The notes under the pieces are model-generated. The model was not told the origin of the DNA and ran no database searches. It worked only from the letters and a program-made list of their open reading frames with translations. This document shows, piece by piece, positions 9,585 to 16,720 of a stretch of DNA of 17,101 bases (positions are counted from its first letter, which is position 1; each line of letters starts with the position of its first letter). The position numbers and the translations under genes are program-made. The DNA is from Poronia punctata (Eukaryota; Ascomycota; Sordariomycetes; Xylariales; Xylariaceae), in contig MU401900.1 of assembly GCA_022579005.1 (NCBI GenBank), forward strand, positions 1 to 17,101, read 5' to 3'.

Positions 9585-11555
9585 ATTAAGCTTTTATAGT
9601 AAAGTAAATTAAACTAAATAATATTTATATCTTTTTTTACTAGGTTTACTATATATTATGCTTTTTTTAGCACTAATAATTTTTTTACTAATAGCTTAAA
9701 GTATATATGTTAAAATGCTTTAAAATACTTAAGTAAATTAATTTTATTTTTAGTACTTAGGTTTTTATTAATTTTAAAAAATAGCAACCTTTTTTTAAAG
9801 CTAATACTTATATTTATTAAGTTAGTAATATATATTGCTTAATTACTTACTACGTTTTTAACAAACTTTTTAAAATTTAATTTTTTAATATTTATTATAA
9901 AACTATTAAATAAAAGCTATATTTAATAGTATATTTAATTAACTTATTTTTAGTTATAATATTAAAAGCTTTAATACTTTTTATTTTTTATATATTATAG
10001 AAAATATTTTCTTAAAAGTAATTTTAATTTTTTAAATATTAACTATTTAAAAACTAGCTATATAAGCTGCTTAGCACTTTATTAGCTTTTTATTTAGTTT
10101 TATTAATAAAAATAATAAAATATTTACTTTTTATAAATACTTTTTTTAAAGCTTTTATATATAATATTAACTTAAGTTTTTATATTTATATTTATAATAA
10201 CTTTTTTTTAGCTTTTGCTTATTATTTAAAAAAAACTATAAGTATTACTTAAAATAGCTTTATAATACTAAATACTTTATAAAACTTTACTAAAACAAAT
10301 AAAATATATTATTTTACTTTAGCTTAGCTTTTAACTTTTTATTTTTAAAGTTTAACTAATTTGCTTAAACGTTTTATACTTCATTTTTAAGCTATTTTAA
10401 TAGTTTTTGCTTAACTTTGCTTAATTAGTAATTTAACACTGTACGCCTACTTTTTTAAGCAATATTTAGCTATATAGCTTTTTTTATTATAATAATAGTA
10501 CTTTATAAAGCTATTACTAATATATTCTAATTTGCTTTAATTTTAATTTATTTATTATTTAAATAAGTTATTAGTTCTTTTTTTTAAACTATTTAAGCGC
10601 TTTTAAGTTATTTGCTAACTTTTTTTACTTTAGTAAGCGTTTAATATATTTTTTTATAGTAGTTTATCCTTTTTGCTAGCATAATACTAGGTGCTTTATT
10701 ATTTTTTAGCTTTATAATATATTATTACTATATTATTAAATAATATATACTGCTTTATTAAAACTTTTTTAAGTTTTTTTAAAAGTTTATAGTAATAGTT
10801 AAAAGCTAGTTAGCTATTATTTTTTAGCAATATAGCGCTTTTAAGCTTTTATACTAATACTTGCTAGCAATTTTTTTTAAAGTTTTTTTTTTTTTTATTA
10901 AAGCTTATATAACTACTTTTAAAAATTTATTTAAATAGCTTTAAGTTAACATCTTTTTATTAAATAAACTTTTAAAAAATATTAAAAGTAGCTTTATTTT
11001 TTAAGTTATTATAATTTAATATATTTTAATAAAAATGCTAATTTATTTAAATATTAAACTTACTTTATATTAAAGCTTATATAATTTACATTAAATTTTT
11101 ACAGCTAAGCTTTTACTAGTTGCTTTTTTTTATAGCTATAACTTAATTTTTAATTTTTATAGCAATAGTATTTTGCTTTAGCTACTTATAGTTATATATA
11201 AAAGCTTTAGCGTTATTTTTATAATATAGCTCCTTTTGCTTAGTAAGTAGCTAAAGGAATTATAAGTTTTAATTTATTATATTAATAATTTAATTTAAAA
11301 AATTATTACTTAAGCTTTTTAAAGTTGCTTAAAAGCTTTTATAATAAAAGCTTTTATTATAAACGCTTTTATATAATAGTAGTTTAAGATAAAAAATGCT
11401 TTTTAACCTTTTAACCTTTTTATTAGTTACTATTTAGTAGCTAATTAACTACTTTAATAAGCAGTACGGTTTATTTTAAGTTTTTTAGTTTACTATTAAG
11501 TTTTTTGTTTATATATTTATTATTACTTTTTTTAGCTATTTATAAACTTAGCTTA
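9585..11555 (-). pseudogene. Presumed gag/protease region of copy B
   Basis: Upstream of RT on the reverse strand, so by gene order this should be Gag and protease. I found no readable zinc knuckle or protease box. Part 9585-11132 is matched in copy A; the rest (11132-11555) has no partner in the window. A few less mutated patches remain, e.g. GTACGCC at 10441 and GTACGG near 11464. Confidence 0.45.
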
Positions 11556-11559
11556 ACTA

Positions 11560-11685
11560 TTAGCTAGTTTTTTTTAGTTTTTATTGCTTATTTTTACTAT
11601 TAGGTTTATTAAGCTTGGTTATATTATTGCCAGTTATTTACTTAGTAATTATAAACTATACCTAGTTTTTAGTTTTATTTTTTTA
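11560..11685 (-). repeat. Partial, diverged 5' LTR of copy B (tentative)
   Basis: On the + strand TTGCCAGTTATTTACTTAG followed by AACTATACCTAGTTTTTAG parallels the 3' LTR (GCC...GGTTACTTACTTAG, then ATATACCTAGGTTTT at 6366-6430) with a gap of about 11 bases. CTATTAGGTTTATTAAG also has a counterpart (CTATTAGGTATAG). The copy stops near 11685, where the oppositely oriented LTR begins, so its outer end is missing. The low complexity makes this uncertain. Confidence 0.45.
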
Positions 11686-11699
11686 CTAAACATTATATT

Positions 11700-11962
11700 A
11701 TATTTTAAAAATATAAAAATTAAAAAGTATAAAAGTTTAAGTAATAAAGTAGTTATAAAGTAATGTTGCTAGCAATTTTAAAAACTAAGTATATTAATTA
11801 ATTTTTATTTAGTTAGCTAAGTAAGTAATTAAACTAGCTAAAAAAATTTAAAAAAGTATAACTAGCAAAGCTTTAGCTATTAGTTAGCGTAGCTTTAGCT
11901 AGTATATAATCTGTACGCAAATAGCTTAGCAAATAAGTTCCCTAGCTAGGTACCCCGTTATA
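11700..11962 (+). repeat. Solo or leftover LTR of the A/B family, + orientation
   Basis: Aligns directly with the reverse complement of the copy B 3' LTR over more than 200 bases (TTGCTAGCAATTTTAAAA at about 11766, TTTATTTAGTTAGCTAAGTA at about 11804, the end GGTACCCC at ~11955-11962). It is therefore inverted relative to B and head-to-head with B's remaining 5' LTR. It has lost GC-rich parts that the 6240-6478 copy keeps, so it is more mutated and perhaps older. Copy C starts right after it but is of another family, so this LTR does not belong to C. Confidence 0.65.
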
Positions 11963-12064
11963 ATTATTAAATAAAATACTACTAAAGTAAGTAAAAGTAA
12001 ACTATTATAGTATTATAAATAAAAAACTTAAATTGTTAAAATATAGCCCTTTATATAAAATAAC

Positions 12065-12720
12065 TTTAAAAAAAGCTTAAACCTATTATAACTATATTTA
12101 AAACAATTTATAAAAAAGCTTTATTAAACTAATAATAATACTATAAGCAGCTTTTATTTTTTTTACTTAAAAAACAAATCTTTTTAACTATATATAAACT
12201 ATTATAAATTAAATTAAAAAAACTAATACCTCTTTTTATTAAATAATAAGCCTTTAATCTAGTTAGCCTGAGCTAAAATATATACTAAAATAAATATTTA
12301 TTAAGCTTTTTATAAAATTTAAATAGCTAAAAACAATAAACATCTAATTGCTTTTAAAACTAAATATAGTGCTTATAAATTTAAAGTTTTCCTTTTTAAG
12401 TTAACTAATAAACTAGTAATTTTTTAAAGGTTTATTAATAATATATTATATAAACATTTAAACATATTTTATATAGTATATATTAATAATATTTTAATTT
12501 ACTTAGATAATAAGTTAAAATATTAATATTATATTTTTTAAGTACTTAACTATTTATAAAAAGCAAGATTATAAGCTAATATTAAAAAATAAAAATTCTA
12601 TATATTAAAAACTAAGTTTTTAAAATTTATTATAAATATTAAAAATACTAAAGTTATAAAGTATTAAAATCTACTTATAAACAAAAAAAAGGCTAACCTA
12701 AAAAAAATCTGCTTATTTTT
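12065..12720 (+). pseudogene. Reverse transcriptase relic (copy C)
   Basis: One frame (AGC codon at 12074, ACT at 12284, TAT at 12479) is readable for over 200 codons without a frame change, broken only by stops at Gln/Arg/Trp-type positions and one TGA. In order: TNNNTISSFYFFYLKNKSF (family S-x-S-P-x-x-S-P-V-L-F-V-K-K-K-D-G), LYINYYKLN, AKIYTKINIY-stop-AFYKI (family TKIDIRxAFHRI), KTKYSAYKFKVFLFKLTN, then YINNILIY with YINN at 12479-12490 where the family has YLDD. After this come ANIKK-stop-KFY and KFLKFII (family KCEF ... FLGFII). This is the best-preserved domain of the window. Confidence 0.95.
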
Positions 12721-12854
12721 TAAATTTTATAACTCTTATTAGCAATTTATTTAAAACTATAAAAAATAGCTTAGCTATTAAATAACCTAACTAGTAATAT
12801 GTTAATAAAAAATAAATATAAAAATATTAAAACATATTTAATATACTTTAAATT

Positions 12855-13280
12855 ATGCTAACTAAAGCTTTTAGTTTTTATTATTTTTTCTTTAAAGCTA
12901 AAACCTTAGTAAAAATAAATATATTTAATAAAGTAGCTATAAGTTTTTTTAAAAAAAAGATTATTTATTTTATAATTAAAAACCTATTACTTTTTATTTT
13001 AAGTTACTATATAAAGCAAAGCTTACCTATAAAATTTATAATAAAAAATAGTAGCTATTATAAAAGCGCTATTATACTAAAAAGCTAAATTAATAAGCTT
13101 ATAAAATTATAAACTATTTACAGTACTAATAAACTACTTTATATTAAAATACTTTATAATTAAGCAAGTACTTACCTTTTACTAAGCTAATTAAATAAAG
13201 CTTATTTTTTAATATAACTTTATTATTATTTATAAACTAGGGTTTAAAAATACTTTAGCAAATACTTTATTGTGCTTAAA
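12855..13280 (+). pseudogene. RNase H relic (copy C), containing a 77-codon ATG ORF
   Basis: The ATG ORF 12855-13088 is not a real gene: FKAKTLVKINIFNKV fits the RNase H V-E-T-D-A-S region, and SLPIKFIIKN followed by YY fits the E-L-L-A-I-x-x-A-x-x-E-W-R-x-Y-L core. After a frame change the domain continues at 13117 with FTVLINYFILKYF (family F-T-V-x-T-D-H-x-N-L-x-Y-F), then IIKQVLTFY-stop-AN-stop (family T-x-R-Q-A-R-W) and FIIIYKLGFKNTLANTLL to about 13275 (family Y-R-P-G-x-x-N-x-x-A-D-A-L-S-R). Catalytic Asp codons are now AAT/AAC. The ORF lies in a different frame from the RT upstream, so the two are already uncoupled. No promoter or ribosome context is visible. Confidence 0.88.
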
Positions 13281-13577
13281 AAAAAACTTAAAACCTTTTT
13301 TTAAAAAAACGTACTATAGCTTTATTATAATAGATAATAGGTCTACTTTAAAGATAACTAAGTAGTTACCACTAGAGTAAAGGAGCGTTTAGTATACATT
13401 AACAAATTAAGCAATAATTAATTTAATATTAAAAAAATAAACAAGGCTTATTTTAAAAGATATAATGTATATAGCGCGTTAAATAAAAAATTAACTAGGC
13501 GCTTTTTAAATTGCGCTATAATTATTTCAAGTTTATTAATAACAAAGTTATAAATAATAACTAATAAAAAAGGGAGT

Positions 13578-13609
13578 GCATACTTAGTATAAAGCATGCG
13601 TACTATGCA
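13578..13609. repeat. Imperfect inverted repeat TGCATA...TATGCA
   Basis: TGCATA (13578-13583) pairs with TATGCA (13604-13609); the pairing extends inward through AGTA/TACT if three bases (CTT) bulge. The loop contains GCATGC. First of three hairpin-like structures within 300 bases. Confidence 0.6.
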
Positions 13610-13741
13610 TTATTTATATAGCACTAAGTAAAAATACTTTTAAGTTATTTAATAATTATAACGTTAAAAATAAAGCTAAAATAAAAGGTATATAATATTA
13701 AAAAAGTAAAAAGCAAAAAGTATATTTTACTTACTACTTAA

Positions 13742-13804
13742 TTAAGCAGTAAGTATAACTTACTTTATAGCTTTTATAAATAAAGTGTAAGTTAAACTGC
13801 TTAA
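13742..13804. repeat. Imperfect inverted repeat TTAAGCAG...CTGCTTAA
   Basis: Outer arms TTAAGCAG (13742-13749) and CTGCTTAA (13797-13804) match perfectly. Inner arms AACTTAC (13757-13763) and GTAAGTT (13787-13793) also match, after unequal spacers. This could fold into a long interrupted hairpin. Confidence 0.75.
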
Positions 13805-13826
13805 CTAATATATAATTAAAATAAAT

Positions 13827-13869
13827 ATAAGTGTTGCTTAGCTATAAAAGTTAAGCAATGCGCACTTAT
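13827..13869. repeat. Imperfect inverted repeat ATAAGTG...CACTTAT
   Basis: Arms ATAAGTG (13827-13833) and CACTTAT (13863-13869), continued by TTGCTTA (13834-13840) and TAAGCAA (13852-13858); the right side carries four extra bases (TGCG). Together this gives 14 paired bases on each side around an 11-base loop. Confidence 0.8.
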
Positions 13870-14039
13870 AAACTAGTTATATATATATATTAATTAATTT
13901 TATATATTTAATATATATACTAACTACGCTAATTTTAGCACTACTTTTTACTTTTTACTTTGCTAAATATAATTAATATAATTTATTAAAGTTATAAGCT
14001 TAGTTTGCTATTAAAAAACCGGTAATTATATTAAATTGC

Positions 14040-15470
14040 TTTTTTAAAAAGCTAGCTTTATATAGTTATATAATATCTCTTTACTAATTATATTAATTCT
14101 TATTTAATAAGCTAATATTTTTTATACTATATACTTTTTTAAAAAATGTTTTTAGTTATTATATAGCATAATTTAATAACTATTAAAATATTTAATAATA
14201 CTTTTATATTTATTAAGTCTTATATAAAGCTTGCTTATTTTTAAAACTAAAAACAATAGTTTAAAACCTTTTAAGTTGCTACTACTACTAAAAGTATTTA
14301 AAAAAACGTTAACTTAAATAGGTACTTTTTTAAGTATAACTTTAAAAAAAGGTTTTAAACGCTTTTTTAAAGTAACTATACTATAAAAACTTAAGCGTTA
14401 TTATAGTAAAAAGTACTATGCAAAGCTAAAAAAGTAAAAAAAAGAAAATAAACTAAAAAGCAATAAACTTTAAAAACTAATATAAAAGTTTACTATAGCT
14501 TAAATTAAAAAAAACCTTATAATTTAATAAAGCTTTAAAATATAAAATATATAATATAAAGCATATAAGCAGCTTTAAATTAATACTTTTTAAGTATAAG
14601 TTAAAAAGACTATTAATATAAAGTATTATTTATAAGTTAATATAATATAAATAAAAAGCAGCAACCTAATGCTTTAAAACTTAGTTAAAATATTATATAG
14701 TATTATTATGCTTTATAAGGTTAACTATTATTTAATTGCTTAAAAGTAATACTAAAAAGTCTTTATAAAAGCTATAAAAGCAATATTAAGTTTAATAAAT
14801 AGTATAAAAAATAAACTACAGTTTATTATAAAGCGCTTAACTATAAGCTTAAAAAAGTTAAAAGGCTACTTATAATTAAAGATTTATTATATACACTTTA
14901 GCTAAAGCTTTAGCTAAAGTAAGCTACTTAAAAAAAAGTTAATTTTTTTGTAAGCAAATAAAAAATAAACTACTTTTTATAATAAAAAAATTAAATTAAC
15001 TTATAGCTAACTTAGTAATTAAACACTAGTTAAAAAAAAGCAAAATATATAGCTATATTTACTACTACTAAAGGTAGCTTAAAAAGCTTATTTTTTAAAA
15101 AGTTTAAAAAGAAATTATATAAGTGCTTTTATAAAAAATTAGCAAACCATTTTTAAAAGCTTAATAAGTGCGCTTAGAATTAGTTTATAGTAACTAAATC
15201 TTGCGCGTTTAACTAGCTACTAAAGAAAATTAATAATAAGCTTAAAGCTATATAATAACGCTATTAAAGCAATAAGTAAAGTAAGCTATACAATAAAATT
15301 AAAAAAAAAAAGTACTAAGCTTTGCTAAAAAAATTATTATTTAGTAATAAAAGCTTAAATAATCTTTTAAGTTTAAAAACAAATATAGCTACTATATAAT
15401 ATAGTTTATATAGTTATTAATTTTATTACTATTAGCAGCACCTAAAATAATTTTTATAAAATATATATTA
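14040..15470 (+). pseudogene. Presumed gag region of copia copy D
   Basis: Located before the protease, so Gag is expected. Only short unassigned stretches are readable, such as DY/YKVLFIS-like and YYKALNYKLKKVKRLLIIKD around 14825-14885 (Lys-rich; in life Glu/Lys-rich). A possible zinc-knuckle remnant reads KSTKLC-stop-KNYY at about 15310-15345 but has only one Cys left. A 26-base palindrome sits at 14895-14920. I assign this stretch by position, not by motif. Confidence 0.45.
14895..14920. repeat. Perfect 26-base palindrome made of a 12-base tandem repeat
   Basis: The sequence is two copies of CTTTAGCTAAAG (14896-14907 and 14908-14919) flanked by A and T. Because the unit is itself palindromic, the whole 26 bases equal their reverse complement and could extrude as a cruciform. 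It lies within the presumed gag relic. Confidence 0.92.
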
Positions 15471-15479
15471 CTATTAGCA

Positions 15480-15790
15480 TAAATAAGCATATATTATTAA
15501 ATAGCAATATTTTAAACAACTATAGTACTATATACTTAGTAAACTATATAAAGCTGCTTAATGCAAAATTATTTTTTTTAATTAAAAATAACTAGGTTAA
15601 AGCTAGCATATTTTTATTTTTAATTTTAAAAAAAATATAAAACTATTTAAAGTGTGCTTAATATTAAAAATAAAAAAAATAAAAAAGATTTAATGCTTAA
15701 AAATATTTGCTTTATAAAGGGTTTTTATATTAATATTATATTAAAAGCTAAGCTAAAAAATAAAGAAATTTAATATTATAGCTTAAATTA
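15480..15790 (+). pseudogene. Copia aspartic protease relic
   Basis: The protease cut the Gag-Pol polyprotein. At 15488-15525 the frame reads HILLNSNILNNYS, matching the copia W-I-L-D-S-G-A-x-x-H box; the catalytic Asp is AAT at 15500-15502. Further on, after a frame change, 15696-15764 reads LKNICFIKGF followed by INIILKAKLKNKEI, matching the family end L-K-x-V-L-Y-V-P-G-x-x-x-N-L-L-S-V-x-K-L. This pair of motifs at about the right spacing is diagnostic for copia polyproteins. Confidence 0.88.
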
Positions 15791-15959
15791 TATATTATGC
15801 TTTAAAATAATTAAGTATAATGTTATAGTTAAAAAATTATAATTTTTTTTTAAATTATACTTTATAATAAGCACTAACTATATAAAAAAGTTTATAATAA
15901 GCATAGCTAGCTTAGTAATAGCTATTGCTAAATAAGTATTTTAATTTTTAAGCAACTTT

Positions 15960-16065
15960 ATAAAACTATAAAAAAATAATAAAGCATTTTAATACTTTAA
16001 ATTTAAGCACTTAAAAGCTAAAGTACTAAAAGCTTTAGCTTATAAAGTAAAAAATATAAAGATTT
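15960..16065 (+). pseudogene. GAG-pre-integrase domain relic (copia)
   Basis: In the same frame as the protease end, YFKFKHLKAKVLKALAYKV (about 15990-16050) matches the W-H-x-R-x-G-H-L-x-x-x-x-L-x-x-L domain that precedes copia integrase. The Trp and first His are gone; the His at 16008-16010 (CAC) is kept. It carries no stop over these codons. Confidence 0.85.
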
Positions 16066-16515
16066 AAAAAATACTATATATTAAGTATAAAAGTTATATA
16101 ATTAACTATATATTAAAAGTAATTTTTTAAAAAACTTTAAAATAACGCATAAAACGTTTATTTTAAAAAGTATATTAAAATTATTTTAATTATAATTAAA
16201 AGTATAATAAAATATTTTAGTTAGTTATTTTTAAAAAAATTATTTTAAAATGTTATATGCTTTTATAATATAATATAAAACTTAGTAAAAGGTTTTTACT
16301 AAAATTATTATATTTTAAAGTTAAATAAAGCATTATTATAAGCTTATAATAGCACTATTTTATTTTAATAATAAATAAGTAGTAATTATAATTAATAGTT
16401 AGACGTATTATTAACTATAATATAAAAAAAAATTATAATTAAAACATTATTAAAGTATATAAAAAAATAATTAAAGCAGCTAAATAAGTAGTAAAGGGAA
16501 CTATAAGGTAGTATA
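16065..16515 (+). pseudogene. Copia integrase relic, cut off after the core
   Basis: The zinc-binding C-x-x-C is now Y-I-K-Y at 16077-16088 (both TGT to TAT). The first catalytic Asp is AAT at 16179-16181 in VY-stop-NYF (family V-H-W-D-L-F). After a frame change ALFYFNNK at 16352-16375 matches the family x-F-H-S-D-N-E, with the second catalytic Asp now Asn (16367-16369). After another change KAAK-stop at 16473-16487 matches N-G-x-A-E-R, with the catalytic Glu now AAA (16482-16484). So all three DDE residues are lost. Similarity fades at about 16510. Confidence 0.9.
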
Positions 16516-16519
16516 ATAA

Positions 16520-16720
16520 ATTCTATAAATTAATAATATAAAAGAAAAGAATCTAGCAAGGTTAAGTTAATTAGTTATTACTTAACTAATTAACCTTAGT
16601 GCTTTAGTCCTTATTTAATCTAGCTATTAAATTTACAAGCTATAGGACCTTATTTTTTAAGTCCCTTTATAATACGTTATATTAAGTGCCGGCCACTTAA
16701 AAAATTAATGTTAACTTTAA
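16520..16720. other. Less mutated patch with short inverted repeats
   Basis: Keeps TCC, GGACC, AGTCCC and CCGGCC, which are almost absent elsewhere in the window. It holds an imperfect inverted repeat at 16558-16597 (AAGGTTAA... / ...TTAACCTT, with extra bases in the left arm) and a perfect 7-base stem TTAAGTG (16682-16688) / CACTTAA (16694-16700) around CCGGC. It may be an LTR or terminal repeat of another element that interrupts copy D, or single-copy DNA at the edge of the repeat cluster. I recognise no family. Confidence 0.4.
16558..16597. repeat. Imperfect inverted repeat AAGGTTAA...TTAACCTT
   Basis: Left AAGGTTAAGTTAATTAGTTA and right CTTAACTAATTAACCTT pair over about 15 positions if five bases bulge from the left arm. 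It could form a hairpin; a terminator role would be a guess. Confidence 0.6.

Larger units (their letters stand above)
6478..11132. repeat. Right arm of the ~4.6 kb inverted repeat (partner 1-~4601)
   Basis: Reverse complement of copy A. The pairing is based on the landmarks given for the left arm. The similarity ends at the window start on one side and at the LTR of copy B on the other, so the real paired length may be greater outside the window. Confidence 0.9.
6240..11690 (-). mobile_element. Degenerate Ty3/gypsy LTR retrotransposon, copy B
   Basis: Same family as copy A, on the opposite strand, and more complete. Reading from high to low coordinates: partial 5' LTR (~11685-11560), presumed gag/protease, RT (YLNN at 9159-9170), RNase H, integrase and 3' LTR (~6478-6240). 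The + strand is T-rich because the sense strand is the minus strand. It carries the same kind of stops and active-site losses as copy A, so it is dead. It differs from A by a minisatellite expansion at 7643-7760, a 26-base duplication at 6926-6977 and many scattered transitions, which suggests that A and B decayed separately after insertion or duplication. Confidence 0.9.
11963..13335 (+). mobile_element. Fragment of a second Ty3/gypsy family, copy C
   Basis: Contains RT and RNase H relics but no gag, protease, integrase or own LTR that I can find, so it is a fragment truncated on both sides. Its RT differs from copies A/B (e.g. LTNKLVIF-stop-RFINNILY where A has LTNTFITF-stop-AYIYKALA), so it is a separate family. 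The left edge coincides with the end of the A/B-family LTR, which suggests that the LTR insertion or a recombination removed the 5' part. Confidence 0.85.
13336..13980. other. Non-coding stretch between copies C and D, with fold-back repeats
   Basis: No coding relic is readable. The base use differs from the neighbours: CpG-containing words (GCGCGTT, GGCGC, TTGCGC, GCATGCGTAC), GGAG, TCTAC and TTTCAAG survive, so the stretch is less mutated. It may hold the 5' LTR and leader of the copia element D, or a remnant of a fold-back or MITE-like element. I could not find a second copy in the window to decide. A long TA-rich run lies at 13877-13920. Confidence 0.4.
13980..16520 (+). mobile_element. 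Degenerate Ty1/copia retrotransposon, copy D (3' truncated)
   Basis: The readable order is presumed gag, protease, GAG-pre-integrase, integrase. Integrase placed before RT is the mark of Ty1/copia elements. The element stops inside or just after the integrase core near 16510; no RT or RNase H follows within the remaining 580 bases, so it is truncated or interrupted. The + strand is A-rich, as for copy A. All catalytic codons examined are altered. The 5' end is not defined. Confidence 0.88.

Noticed and set aside
12855..13088. 77-residue ORF as an expressed small gene
   Set aside because: It matches part of a Ty3/gypsy RNase H, is preceded and followed by the rest of that dead polyprotein in other frames, and has the same mutated codon use.
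13742..13869. Hairpins as transcription terminators
   Set aside because: No gene ends at this place and this is most likely eukaryotic DNA, where such hairpins do not define terminators.
16685..16697. GTGCCGGCCAC as a transposon terminal repeat
   Set aside because: Only one copy in the window and no partner in inverted orientation, so a terminal repeat cannot be supported.
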